Positions 24,421 through 33,900 of a stretch of DNA of 64,000 nt are shown one piece after another (positions within the stretch are counted from its first letter, which is position 1; every line of letters begins with the position of its first letter). Origin of the DNA: Curtobacterium sp. ZW137 (lineage in GTDB: Bacteria; Actinomycetota; Actinomycetes; Actinomycetales; Microbacteriaceae); the NCBI RefSeq assembly GCF_003762905.1, contig NZ_RJKS01000003.1, positions 248,001-312,000 on the forward strand. Direction: 5' to 3'. The notes under the pieces were generated by a model. The model was not told where the DNA came from, searched no databases, and saw nothing but the letters and a program-made list of their open reading frames with translations. Made by a program: the position numbers and the translations under genes.

Positions 24421-24882
24421 ATGTCACGTGGCAACGGGAACCGCGCAGAGCCTCCACTTCCCCTTGCGTACCTGCTGAAGCAGGCGCACCTGCGTCTCGC
24501 TTCCCTCGCGGATGATGCACTCGCCGCGTCAGGCGTCGACCGGCGCGACTTCGGCGTCCTGCGGGCCCTCGCCGCGACCGGCCCGCTGACCCAGCAGCAA
24601 CTCGGGAAAGAGGCGGGCGTCGATCCCGCGACCCTGGTGCGGATCATCGACGGGCTCGAGAGCAGAGGTCTCCTGACCCGGCGACCCGACGCCGCTGATC
24701 GCCGGCGGAACCTGATCGCGCTGACCGATGCGGGCGCCGAGTCCTGGGACAGTGCTCATGCCGCGTACTCCGAGGCTGAGCAGCGCTTCACTGCGTCCAT
24801 GTCGAGCGGAGGCGCAGAGCGGTTGCGCCGGGAGCTCACTGTCTTGCTCGGGGTGGGTGTGGACGAAGCCCACTTGTCCTGA
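24421..24882 (+). CDS. MarR-family regulator
   Basis: A winged-helix regulator of 153 residues. The DNA-binding part includes GPLTQQQLGKEAGVDPATLV, then RIIDGLESRGLLTRRPDAADRR as wing. The ATG is 6 bases after TAGGAT (24409-24414), the leaderless signature. It probably controls the divergent isochorismatase-like gene. It is the last gene before base composition drops and mobile elements begin. Confidence 0.88.
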   Translation: MSRGNGNRAEPPLPLAYLLKQAHLRLASLADDALAASGVDRRDFGVLRALAATGPLTQQQLGKEAGVDPATLVRIIDGLESRGLLTRRPDAADRRRNLIALTDAGAESWDSAHAAYSEAEQRFTASMSSGGAERLRRELTVLLGVGVDEAHLS

Positions 24883-24962
24883 CGTGAACAGCGTCTCGGT
24901 AGCCGATTGTTCAGCGGACCGGCAGGTCTTCAACCTCCGGAGAGGCGCCGCGTGCCGAGTCG

Positions 24963-25154
24963 CTAGGAGTGGTCTCCGCGCGTCGATGCCCGTGTGCCGG
25001 CCGCGATGAACAGCAGCCCGGGGACTATTAGGACTGCCGCGAAGATGATCTTCCCCGCAGCATCCGCGGGGCTGAAGATCATCTCTGCGGTTCCGAACAG
25101 GACGAAGAACAGCCCGAAGGCGATGGCGGTCTTCGGCTTCTTTGCTTTAAGCAC
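24963..25154 (-). CDS. small two-helix membrane protein
   Basis: A 63-residue protein with two hydrophobic segments (about 10-27 and 35-53) and a basic N-terminus MLKAKKPKTAIAFG. It starts at GTG; AAGGAT lies about 11 bases upstream, a rather long spacing. No family is recognised. It resembles other small membrane proteins of this island in layout only. Confidence 0.6.
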   Translation of the reverse strand: MLKAKKPKTAIAFGLFFVLFGTAEMIFSPADAAGKIIFAAVLIVPGLLFIAAGTRASTRGDHS

Positions 25155-25368
25155 TGGCGCAGATCCTTGCTCTGGGTTGGGTGGACTTCGCCCTCTGAGT
25201 CAACCAGTCCGACCCCCAAGCGGCGGCTGCCGCCTGTGAGACGGTCCGGCGGTGAGCCAGGTGATCAGCTGGCAGCTGCCGTCCCGCAAGGCGGTCGTCT
25301 ATCGGAACACATGCCGGACGCCCTCCGGCCCTGGCGCACGCAGTCGCTTAGCCGATGCTGCAAGCGAG

Positions 25369-25788
25369 CTACCTCGCACCCCGTCGCGACCTTGGCTTCT
25401 TCCTTGGTTGGGCACCCCGGGCCTTCGATACCGGCTCGTTCGGTGCGGGTGACGGCTCAGTGTCCTTACCGGGCAGGAAGGCGAGGTCGGCGAGCAGGGC
25501 GATCGACGCCCCTGCGAGCAGCGTTCCGGTCACCCATACGATTCCAGACTGCAACCCGACCACCGGTTCGTTCCTCGAAACGGCTTGCACGCAGAAGAAC
25601 ACGCTCGGCACGTTCAACATCCCGATGATCCCGCAGAACTGACGAGACGCGTGGTTGTACCCGCTCCATTTAATCCGCTTCCGTGGAAAGTTGGCGAGCA
25701 CACGCGCCTCGATCACGAGCAGCAGGATTCCGACTGGAAGTACCTGTGCCAACAGCCCCGCGCCGTCCACCGAGATTGATTCCCCCAT
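25369..25788 (-). CDS. membrane protein of unknown function
   Basis: A 139-residue protein with about three transmembrane helices (11-29, 50-70 and 82-105) and a strongly basic C-terminus ending PRKKPRSRRGAR. ATG 25788 was chosen over a start 29 codons upstream because TACCGT lies 7 bases before it on the minus strand, the leaderless pattern. No family is recognised. Confidence 0.62.
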   Translation of the reverse strand: MGESISVDGAGLLAQVLPVGILLLVIEARVLANFPRKRIKWSGYNHASRQFCGIIGMLNVPSVFFCVQAVSRNEPVVGLQSGIVWVTGTLLAGASIALLADLAFLPGKDTEPSPAPNEPVSKARGAQPRKKPRSRRGAR

Positions 25789-26079
25789 GCGCGTCACGGT
25801 AGCGCAACAGGTGATCGCCTTGGGTGCAGGCCGTTGCCAGCATCGTCCAAGGGCGGAGGTGTCGAGCTTGTTCATGGCATCAGCGCAGTCCGGCTGTTCC
25901 GTCGGGCTCGGGGCTCGCCGCGCTCGGGATCATCGTGGTCGCCATCAAAGGCAAGCCCGACGAAGCCGCAGAGGTTCATCCGGTAGCCGATCTGCTGTCG
26001 AGACCGGGCTCGCCGCGCTGCTCCCAACCACATCGAGATCCCAGTCCGCAGCTCGGCGGAAGGGCCGTACATTCGGGGG

Positions 26080-27426
26080 ATGACGAGTTCGTTGGATTCG
26101 AACACTTTGCCTGTGGGGGAGCGCCGCTTTGGCCGACTGGTTGGTGACATAGCGAGAGTTGGCGGCGGTGATGTCGTCCTGGAACGCACGAACGACGGCA
26201 TCGTGTTGGAGGTGACATGGTCGTCACCTGATGATGGACCAGTTTCGCGTTGGTTCCGCGCTGAATCAGACGTATTCGACCTCATCGAGGATTCGAATCT
26301 CGGGACGCCTGCGACGGTGCGCGGTGTGCCGCGGCTGCTGCAGTTCCGTGACCGGATGGGGTTCGTCACACTCCTCGGCTGCCGTAAAGGCGGTTACAGC
26401 ACCAGAAGCGGAGGGCCGGGCAGCGGACGTATACGCGTGCAGCACGCTGTCTTTGGCGGCCGCGAGGAGTGCGACTACACCGCCGCAGTCGCGCTCCGAA
26501 CGACCGTGTCTCACCTCCGCAACTGGATTGGCGCCAGCGCTTGGACTACGTACGAATCGTCCGAAACGGCGTTGGAGTACCGACGGGAGCTGTCGGAGGA
26601 TGTTGAGCTTGGACAATGGGGCGCCGTCGACATTGTGTTGCGGCCGCAGGCTCGTGTCGCTGAGCGAGAGGAAAGCGACCTCATCGAGCTCCGCACCGAC
26701 CTCCTGGTTGAGACCCGCGCGCGGACACCAGTCCCATGGGAGCGTCACATTCGCGCACATACCGCACTGCGCGATCTCCTCGTCGTGTCGGGTTGGCACA
26801 CGGAGGTAGGTTCGATTCACTCTGTGCAGCATCCCGCGGACGTACACGTGTATCGCGACGGCGACGAGCGCATGTTCTGGCGACCGGTGACCTCCTCTCA
26901 GGAGAAGACTGCCTTTCGACCCAAGCGTCGACGTCACCTCATTACCTATGAGGATCTCGGACCGGACGGGCTTCGTTGCTGGTTTGGAATCTGGGCTCGA
27001 CTGCAGCGGGTCATCGATCCGATCGTGAGCAGCATCGATATGCGCAACGTCACCCCTGTCGCGCTGCTGGCGCAAGTGGGACCCGGTGTTGAGGCCTTGG
27101 GTTACGAGCTATCCCGGCGTGATGGGCTAAGTCGAAAAACGGCTGGCGGCGTGACTCTGGCGAGCCGTCTGGCCCGGATACTCGCCGATGTCGGCGACGT
27201 CCTCCCATTCGACGGGGCGGACTGGGCCCCGCGCCTGGTGCGCGCCTACAACGGGATCAAGCACGCAAACCGTGACATGCCCGACCTCCTGGATGTCCTG
27301 AACGCTGAACGGGAATGCGTCCTCGTCGTGCGGGCCTGGTGCGCTCTCCAGCTTGGGGTAGACCGTGCCGTACTTCGGGAGCGGATCCGCGAGGACGCTC
27401 AATCGCATCCATGGGTGCTGGACTAG
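26080..27426 (+). CDS. ApeA-like HEPN protein, candidate anti-phage abortive-infection RNase
   Basis: A 448-residue protein whose two halves resemble ApeA. Residues about 10-165 look like the beta-rich ApeA N-terminal domain (DGIVLEVTW, MGFVTLLGCRKGGYS, HAVFGGREE, LRNWIGASAW). Residues about 300-445 are helical with RAYNGIKHANRDMPD, an Arg...His HEPN-type active-site motif. HEPN proteins of this class cut RNA and stop phage growth by disabling the host. The ATG is 6 bases after TACATT (26068-26073), so it is leaderless and stands alone. Codon use is less GC-biased than in the flanking core. The assignment is from remembered family patterns. Confidence 0.62.
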   Translation: MTSSLDSNTLPVGERRFGRLVGDIARVGGGDVVLERTNDGIVLEVTWSSPDDGPVSRWFRAESDVFDLIEDSNLGTPATVRGVPRLLQFRDRMGFVTLLGCRKGGYSTRSGGPGSGRIRVQHAVFGGREECDYTAAVALRTTVSHLRNWIGASAWTTYESSETALEYRRELSEDVELGQWGAVDIVLRPQARVAEREESDLIELRTDLLVETRARTPVPWERHIRAHTALRDLLVVSGWHTEVGSIHSVQHPADVHVYRDGDERMFWRPVTSSQEKTAFRPKRRRHLITYEDLGPDGLRCWFGIWARLQRVIDPIVSSIDMRNVTPVALLAQVGPGVEALGYELSRRDGLSRKTAGGVTLASRLARILADVGDVLPFDGADWAPRLVRAYNGIKHANRDMPDLLDVLNAERECVLVVRAWCALQLGVDRAVLRERIREDAQSHPWVLD

Positions 27427-27516
27427 GGCCAAGGTGCTTCAGTAAACGGTCGTTCAACGAACGCCCACGGTCGGAACAGCCCTGCTGCGTCCCTCGACAG
27501 CTCTGCTAGCGGATTC

Positions 27517-27554
27517 CGCTCTGTTCTCGGACGTCTGTGTCCGAGAACAGAGCG
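27517..27554. terminator. perfect 16-bp hairpin after the HEPN gene
   Basis: Arms CGCTCTGTTCTCGGAC (27517-27532) and its exact complement (27539-27554) enclose a 6-base loop. It lies between the HEPN gene and the resolvase remnant and would terminate either transcript; a role as a recombinase site is less likely. Confidence 0.7.
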
Positions 27555-27565
27555 TAGCTGGCGGG

Positions 27566-27675
27566 TCAGCGGGTGGTATGAGTCTGTCGATCGATGCAGC
27601 GGTAGACGTTGGCGCGTCCTATGCCGAACAACTCCGCGAGTTCCGCGACCGAGTGTGTGCCTGCTTGATGAACTT
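27566..27675 (-). pseudogene. 3' remnant of a serine resolvase
   Basis: On the minus strand the frame ending at 27566 reads GTHSVAELAELFGIGRANVY followed by RCIDRQ, the C-terminal helix-turn-helix of a Tn3-type resolvase. The frame runs straight into the IS3 terminal repeat at 27676, and no matching N-terminal part lies on the other side of the IS. The 5' portion was lost when the IS inserted or by a later deletion. It is a different gene from the intact resolvase at 29180. Confidence 0.72.
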
Positions 27676-27707
27676 GGGACTGCTGCAGGGTTGGTTGACT
27701 CGTTTGT

Positions 27708-28577
27708 TTAGGCCGCGAGTGCGACCTGTGGGTTGATGGTCGTCTCGTACTCGATCGGGGTCAACTTCCCCAGACCACGTTGGCGCCGTTTCCGGTGGTA
27801 GGTCGCTTCGATCCAGGTGATGATCGCGAGCCGGAGTTCCTCCCGGGTCGCCCAGCGTCTCCGGTTGAGGACGTTCTTCTGCAGGAGCGCGAAGAACGAT
27901 TCCATCGCCGCGTTGTCCGCGCACGCGCCGACCCGCCCCATCGATCCGAGCAGCCCGGCGTCCGATAGCGCCCGGACGAACTTCTTCGAACGAAACTGGC
28001 TGCCCCGATCCGAATGGACCACCGTCCCTGACGGGCTCCGGCGGGAGATCGCCATCTGCAGAGCCGCGACGGCAAGCGAGGACCGCATCCGGTCACTGAT
28101 CGAATAGCCGACGATGCGCCGCGAGCACGCGTCCTTGATAGCGCAGAGGTAGAGCTTGCCCTCACCGGTCGGGTGCTCCGTGATGTCCGTCAGCCAAAGC
28201 TTGTCGAGGTCTGGTGCCGTGAACGCACGCCGGACCCGGTCGTCGTGCACCGGCGGCCCGGCCTTGCGATTCAGGCCGCGCTTCTTCGCATGCAACGACC
28301 AGAGCCGCTGCTGCGAACACAGCCGCCACACCCGCCGTTCCGATGCCCGATGGCCGGCAGCATGAAGGTCATCGGCGATGAACCGGTATCCGAACGTCGG
28401 ATCGTCGCGGTGCGCATCGATCGCTGCGTTGGTCAGGTGCGCGTCCGCCCAGTCGCGATCGGTCACCGGATCGGCACGCCACCGATAGAAGGCCTGCTTC
28501 GAAAAACCCAACACCCGGCAGGCCACCGCGACCGGGATCCGATCGTCGGCGAGTTCGAGGACCAGCGGGTAGATCAT
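27708..28577 (-). CDS. IS3-family transposase OrfB
   Basis: A DDE integrase-fold transposase of 289 residues. The HTH_21 region (YRFIADDLHAAGHRASERRV) precedes the rve domain. The catalytic triad is Asp in LWLTDITEH, Asp in VVHSDRGSQF and Glu in NAAMESFFALLQ, 35 residues after the second Asp as in the family. ATG overlaps the orfA stop (ATGA) next to CCCAAAATGA, so OrfB may be made by coupling or as a frameshifted OrfAB fusion. Confidence 0.92.
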   Translation of the reverse strand: MIYPLVLELADDRIPVAVACRVLGFSKQAFYRWRADPVTDRDWADAHLTNAAIDAHRDDPTFGYRFIADDLHAAGHRASERRVWRLCSQQRLWSLHAKKRGLNRKAGPPVHDDRVRRAFTAPDLDKLWLTDITEHPTGEGKLYLCAIKDACSRRIVGYSISDRMRSSLAVAALQMAISRRSPSGTVVHSDRGSQFRSKKFVRALSDAGLLGSMGRVGACADNAAMESFFALLQKNVLNRRRWATREELRLAIITWIEATYHRKRRQRGLGKLTPIEYETTINPQVALAA

Positions 28578-28870
28578 TTTGGGAGTTGCGACTGAGCGAA
28601 GTACGCGGCCGCCCGGCGGAGGATCTCGTTCTCCTGCTCAAGCAGCCGGATCCGCTTTTGGGCGTCCCGCAGCTCCGCCTGCTCCACCGGCCTCGCCGAC
28701 GGCACCGCTACAACACTGATGCCGTCGTCGCGGTCCGCGAGCCGCAACCAGCGGGCCAGGCAGGACTCGGACACACCGAAGTCCTTCGCGACCTGCCGCA
28801 CCGAAGTCTCGCCCTTCCGGGCGACCGCGATCACATCACGGCGGAACTCTTCCGGATACGCCTTCACCAT
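28574..28870 (-). CDS. IS3-family transposase OrfA
   Basis: A 98-residue helix-turn-helix protein. YPEEFRRDVIAVARKGETSV and VAKDFGVSESCLARWLR form the DNA-binding part, and RDAQKRIRLLEQENEILRRA is the leucine-zipper-like coiled coil that mediates OrfA/OrfAB oligomerisation. ATG 28870 (VKAYPEEF) is the usual family start. The 3' end overlaps orfB by four bases. Confidence 0.92.
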   Translation of the reverse strand: MVKAYPEEFRRDVIAVARKGETSVRQVAKDFGVSESCLARWLRLADRDDGISVVAVPSARPVEQAELRDAQKRIRLLEQENEILRRAAAYFAQSQLPK

Positions 28871-29179
28871 GGCGCACATCCTTCCAGCAGGAGCCAACGC
28901 CCCTACCTCTCAGGAGTCAACCAAACCTGCAGCAGTCCCGTACTTGCTCATGACCGCGAACCACTTCCTTAGGCTTCGCCGAACGCGCTCTGCGACGGGC
29001 GGGAGATGCAGAGAAAGCTCACCACGCAGGGACGTGCGCTGTCCTCACCCAGTTCAGGCGAACCCCCTCGAAGTCGGATGGGTCTCTTCGCTATCTCAGC
29101 CCGGCCAGGAGAGCCCTGTCTACCCGACGCATCACAAACATACGATTCCGTTTGAGCAGCTTCGCTCCGTGTCGTCCTT

Positions 29180-29776
29180 CTAGCTTCGCTTCGTGTCGCC
29201 TTCTTGGAGCAGCCGGATGCGGCGGTACAGGGTTGCGCGGGACATGCCGAGGTCGCGGGCGACCTGGGATGCGGGCTCGCCAGCATCGAGGAGTCGGATC
29301 GCGGCGCGGATCTGGCTGTCCGTGAACACTGCACGGCGACCGCCGAGGTCCTGGCCGGCGGTACGGCGTTTGGTGACGGAGTCGCGGACTCGTTCGCGTT
29401 TGATCTCGAGTTCCATCTGCGCGAGCGCTGCCATGACGGAGAACACCATCGACCCCATCGGCGTTGCCGTGTCGACGTCGCCACCACCGAGGTTCAGCAC
29501 ACGAAGCCCCGCGTTCCGGGTGCGGAGCTGGGCAGCGAAGCTGAGCATGTCGATCGTGGATCTCCCGAGCCGGTCGAGGGTGGTGACGACCAACGTGTCA
29601 CCGTCATGCAGCGCGTCAAGCGCACGGTCGAACGCCGGACGCGACGCCCTAGCCCCGGACACACCGTGGTCGATGTAGAGGTCATCTCGGCGGACACCCG
29701 CGGCGAGGAGATCCTGTTCTTGCCGGTCGGTGTCCTGCTGCCGCGTCGATACACGCGCGTACCCGATCAGCTTCAC
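29180..29776 (-). CDS. serine resolvase/invertase
   Basis: A 198-residue site-specific recombinase. LIGYARVSTRQQDTDRQEQD carries the catalytic Ser near residue 10, VTTLDRLGRSTIDML the Arg residues, and MGSMVFSVMAALAQMELEI the E helix. The C-terminal HTH is AIRLLDAGEPASQVARDLGM then SRATLYRRIRLL. GTG 29776 begins the first strand; no clear Shine-Dalgarno is present. Candidate recombination subsites lie just upstream (29791-29917). A 24-bp direct duplication spans the stop codon (29159-29182 and 29183-29206). Confidence 0.9.
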   Translation of the reverse strand: MKLIGYARVSTRQQDTDRQEQDLLAAGVRRDDLYIDHGVSGARASRPAFDRALDALHDGDTLVVTTLDRLGRSTIDMLSFAAQLRTRNAGLRVLNLGGGDVDTATPMGSMVFSVMAALAQMELEIKRERVRDSVTKRRTAGQDLGGRRAVFTDSQIRAAIRLLDAGEPASQVARDLGMSRATLYRRIRLLQEGDTKRS

Positions 29777-29790
29777 CACGACGCGGCATC

Positions 29791-29917
29791 TGTCTCGCAA
29801 CCAACCCTCATGACAGCGATCATGACGGACGCTTGCGACACATAGTTGTGAGACTCGCCGTGCTACGGAATCTCGCGGAACTCGCGTGCGCGAGCACTGC
29901 GCCGACGAGACGTCTCG
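29791..29917. promoter_or_regulatory. candidate resolvase res site upstream of the resolvase gene
   Basis: TGTCTCGCAA (29791-29800) and the inverted near-copy TTGCGACACA (29834-29843) bracket 33 bp. GTCTCGCAACC recurs at 29912-29922, next to the perfect palindrome CGAGACGTCTCG (29906-29917). Tn3-type resolvases bind such spaced inverted sites next to their own gene. The rest of the gap to 30173 shows no credible gene. Confidence 0.5.
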
Positions 29918-30172
29918 CAACCGTAGGGCCGAGAGACGCCATGAGAACAGCCCCCAACCCCGCCAGGCGGCCGTTGGCTTCTCATGCGTATTTACGCTGC
30001 CCTGCGGCGCTAGAGAGATCCGAGGGCTACTCGTTCACTCAGAGAATGCGCAAGTAAATAGGAATACGAGAACGACGTCGGCGACCAGGATCGCCATCCC
30101 TGACCAATAAGCAGAAGCGCCCGGGCCATGATGCACACTGCGCAAGTCGAGCTACCTCCCGGTCAGTTGACC

Positions 30173-30697
30173 TCAGCGTGTATTCGCATCGACGTCATCG
30201 GACTGGCCCCGATCACGCATCACCCAACCACGTAGAAGCAGAAAACCGATGACGACGACCAGGCCGATCAAATACACGAGGGCCACGGGACTGTCGTCCT
30301 CAGGTGCGTAGTTCGACCACCGAACACCAAAGAGTATCTGGAACAACGGGCCTAGCGTAGCCAAAACCCCACCCGGGATGAGGACCAAAAGCCATTCTTT
30401 GAGCCAGGCATGATCCCGCTGGCCTACCGTCAGGATCACGCCAGTGATTGCCACAATTGAAAGACCACCCCATAGCCACGAAGACCCAGACATTCTCCAA
30501 CCATCATGCCGCAACCATGCATCAATCAGAGCGCGGGTACGTTCCCAAGCGTCGTTCTGCACATATCGTCCCGGTACGATCGGCAGCGGCCAACCGATGA
30601 TGGCGAGGATGCCAGTTATCGCAGCTACTACACCAGCCACCCACCGGATGAACGGGCGATGATCGATCTTTTCAACATCGAATGAGTTGATACTCAT
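30173..30697 (-). CDS. four-helix membrane protein, paralogue A
   Basis: A 174-residue integral membrane protein. Helices are at about 19-42, 78-98, 108-128 and 142-160. The conserved segments LAIIGWPLP, HDGWRMSGSSW and LGPLFQ...WSNY are shared with the protein at 39506-40030, so the two are paralogues. The coding sequence is distinctly less GC-rich than the core genome. ATG 30697 (SINSFDVE) aligns with the GTG start of the paralogue. It lies downstream of the RHS gene and the 60-residue membrane protein on the same strand. Function is unknown; a link to toxin immunity is speculative. Confidence 0.72.
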   Translation of the reverse strand: MSINSFDVEKIDHRPFIRWVAGVVAAITGILAIIGWPLPIVPGRYVQNDAWERTRALIDAWLRHDGWRMSGSSWLWGGLSIVAITGVILTVGQRDHAWLKEWLLVLIPGGVLATLGPLFQILFGVRWSNYAPEDDSPVALVYLIGLVVVIGFLLLRGWVMRDRGQSDDVDANTR

Positions 30698-30759
30698 GCC
30701 AACCACTCATTCAACTGCCCGGGAAATGCGTGTAGGACGTGCTCATTTTGGCTCTTCCG

Positions 30760-30942
30760 CTATCTGCGCTTAGCCCGCCACGAAACGATCACACCACAGA
30801 TTACGTAGATGCCAAACAAGCCTGCGAGTGCACCCCATATTGCAACGCCTACGTCGGCGCGATTGGGTGAAAGCAATGTAACTATGCCGAGGACTAGGGC
30901 AAAGACGCCAATGATGGTGGGAATTAGCAGATTCCCCTTCAT
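30760..30942 (-). CDS. small two-helix membrane protein next to the RHS gene
   Basis: A 60-residue protein with two transmembrane segments (about 6-26 and 33-53) and a basic end SWRAKRR. It begins 10 bases after the RHS stop; an alternative GTG at 30951 directly follows that stop (TGAGTG). Immediate position after a secreted RHS protein with a hydrophobic C-terminal tip is what an immunity gene would show, but no family is recognised. Confidence 0.6.
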   Translation of the reverse strand: MKGNLLIPTIIGVFALVLGIVTLLSPNRADVGVAIWGALAGLFGIYVICGVIVSWRAKRR

Positions 30943-30951
30943 TCTGAACAC

Positions 30952-33900
30952 TCAGAACACCTTCCCAGTCGTTACGTTCGACACGGCACTACCGACCGCA
31001 TAGCATCCAGCTGTCGCAACTACCCCAACACCTCCAGTGGCGGCGGCTATGCCGAGTTCGCAGGCCGCTCCGGCAAGAGTACCGGTGATCAAGCCGACAG
31101 TTTCTGTGGCTGCAGCCTTGCTATTGCCTGTGGCGGCGTAGTAACCGATCTCGGTGAGGTCGCCGACCAAACCGGCTTTACCGAAAGCATCAGTGGCTGA
31201 GTCGAAAACATCCCGCCCACGGGGGTCGGACTTGTTGATTGGATCAGCGCCTGCGTAAGCGTATCGGTTGGCGTTGTTGGGGTCGAGGGGTGCGTCGAGG
31301 GTGTCGCGTTCGAGCCATCCGCCGGTGGCGTTGGACTGCCAGCGGTAGCCGAACTTGGTGAGCCCGGTGTCGGTGTTGCTGGAGCGGAGTCCGTTCTTGT
31401 ACCCGTAGGGGTTCTGCTGCCACTGGGCACTCGTCCCGCCCGCGGTCACGTGCTCGGCACCGTACGGGTCGTAGGAGACGGTGTACGCCGTCTTGCCGGT
31501 GTCGGCGATGGACGCGGCGGGGTTCCCGATGCCGTCTAGGGCGTACATGCTGGTCGTCCCGTCCGTGGTCCGGAGATCCAACGCCTGCCCGGTGGTCGGG
31601 TCGCTGATGACCGCGGCCGTCCCGGTGCCCGCGATGGTGTGGTTCGCGATCACGGAAACACCGTTGCTGTCGGAGGTGCCATACGTGTAGTCGTACTCCG
31701 CTCCCCCGTCCGTGGCTTGGTGGAGCAGCTTGAGCATGTCGGCGCCGGCGTACTCGTACGTCGTCTGCACGCCGTCCTTCGTGGACGCGGTGAGCTGCTG
31801 GGCGCCATTGTAGGTGTACGTCTCACCCGGTGCGGCGGTCATGTTGCCGACACCGTCGTAGGAGTATCCGGTGGTGGTGATCTGCCCGACCGCGTTGAAG
31901 GACAGCTTCTGGTCGGACTTCACCGCACCGGTCGCGGCGTTCGTGGCTTTCGCTTCGGTGCGGTTGCCGGCGGAGTCGTACGTGTACGCCCAGTTCGTCG
32001 GGTCCACCCCGCCGGACTGAGTGATGCCCGTGAGCCGGTCGGTGGGGGTGGTGCCGTCGGCTGCGAGGTAGCCGTAGTTCGTTGCCTGCTTGCTGATGTT
32101 GTCGTAGGACCACTGCAGCTTGTCCCGGTCGTTCGCCGTCGACGCGGTGCAGGTCGGGGCCGTGGTGGTTGCCATGTAGCAGTAGTCGGTGTCGACCACG
32201 GCGGTAGGGTTGCTGCTGTCCGACCAGGCCTGCACCTTGGTGACCTTCCCGGACTTGTCGTAGGTCAGGGTCTGGTGCGCTGCCCACGTCGCGGGTTCAA
32301 CGCCGGCGGTTGCGGTGCTGGCGGCGCCGAGCCAGGTGTCGGTACGGCGGCCCTGCTTGTCGGTGAGGTAGATCTGCTTCGCCGTGCCCGACCCGGTCGG
32401 GTAGGTCGTCGCGGTGAGGACCTCGGTCGGGTCGTACTCGTGGGTGACCGTGCCGGTCTGGTCCGTGACCTGCACGGTGTTCCCGGCGAGGTCGTACCCG
32501 TAGGAGACGGTGCCGCCGCCGGCGGTGTTCACCGTGGAGGTGAGCCGGTTCCGCTGGTCGTAGGTGTTCGTGACCGTCCCGGTTGCGGACGTCTGGGTGA
32601 GCTGGTTCCCGTCCGCGTCGTACGTGTTCGTCACCGTCGCCGTGCCGTCGTCGAACGCGGTCGTCAGGAGCCGGTCGTCGTTGTCGTACGTGTACGTGGT
32701 GACGCCGCCGTCACCGTCGGTGTGGTTCTTCACCCGGCCGAAGTCGTCGTAGGCGTACTTCTGCACCCCGAGGCTGGTGCCGGTGGGCGGGGTGATCGAG
32801 CCGAGCTGGTTGTTCGTGTCGTACGCGTAGACCGTCGGGTTGCCGCTGTTGCCCGGGGCGGTTGCGGTCTTCACCGCACCCCACGCGTAGTTGTCGGTGC
32901 CCTTCTTGTTGTACGTCAGCGTCGACGTCGCAGCAGGGTCACTGCCGGACTGTGACGACGTCGCGTTGCCGACACCGTCGTAGCCGATGCTGGTCGACGT
33001 CTTCGAGCTCGAGGTCACCTTCGACGGCAAGTACGCCGTCGCCGACCCCGAACCGTAGTCAGCAGTCGAGGACGACCCGGTGCCGGAGGTGGACTGGGTC
33101 AGCGACTGACTGCTGTTCTTCCCGTACGTGTTGGTCGTGGTCCCCGACCCGGCATCGCCGGCAGCGCCAGTGGTTGCTGTGGTGACACCATTGTTCGCGG
33201 AGTTGTAGGTCCTCGATCGCTCCCTACCTGCCGCGTCGACTGCCTTGGTGACCAGGTCGTTGCTGTCGAGCGTGTAGGTGGTGTGCTTCGCGTTGGCCAC
33301 CGTCGCGGACTGGTCCGACCGCGGGTCGGCGACCTGTGTCGTCGTGTCGTTCGCGTACGAGAACCGCGTGATGGCGGCGCCAGGCGAGCCGGCAGTGGTG
33401 TTGCGCTGCTCGACCTTCGTGACCCGGTCCGAGGAGTCGTACGTGAACACGGTCACCCCGCCGGTGGGTGCGGTGATGGAGGTGAGATCCCCGTTCGTGT
33501 ACGCGAACGTCGTCTTCTTCCCTGTCGCGTCCGTGTAGGTCGTGATGTCCCCGGCAGTGCTCTTGGCCCAGGACACGCTCCGGCTGCTCGAGCCGCTGAC
33601 CTGCGAGAACGTCTGCGTGCCGTTGGCGTAGGAGGACTTCGCCGTCTTCGCCCCCGTCGCGCCAGCGGTGAAGACGATGGACGTCAACGCGTAACCGTCG
33701 GAGGTGTTGAAGCTGGTCTGGTTCCCGTTCCGATCCACGATCGAGGTCGGCTGCCCGGCGAGGTTGAAGTGAGTGACCGAGTTCGTCGTCCACCCCTTCA
33801 ACGTGTACTCATGCGTCGAACCGCTGTCGACCCGGGTGAGCGTCTGCTGCAGGCCAGCCGGCGTCGTGAACGCCCCAGCGGATCCGGACGGCTTGAACTG

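Larger units (their letters stand above)
27676..28939 (-). mobile_element. IS3-family insertion sequence
   Basis: About 1264 bp bounded by 25-bp inverted repeats (27676-27700 and 28915-28939, starting GGGACTGCTGCAGG) with one mismatch. It carries overlapping orfA and orfB on the minus strand. ACTT occurs just outside the left end (27672-27675) and two bases outside the right end (28942-28945), but a clean target duplication cannot be assigned. Both ORFs look intact, so the element may be active. Confidence 0.88.

Noticed and set aside
25789..26079. Hydrophobic-looking frame containing ALGIIVVAIKGKPDEAAEV before the HEPN gene
   Set aside because: It has no start signal, is short and is not linked to any recognisable protein; possibly a decayed remnant, but not supportable.
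28940..29179. Search for the missing resolvase N-terminus to the right of the IS3 element
   Set aside because: No frame here encodes a resolvase catalytic domain, so the remnant cannot be reassembled across the IS.
29833..30057. 74-codon frame upstream of the resolvase on the plus strand
   Set aside because: It overlaps the candidate recombination site and has no promoter or ribosome-binding signal.
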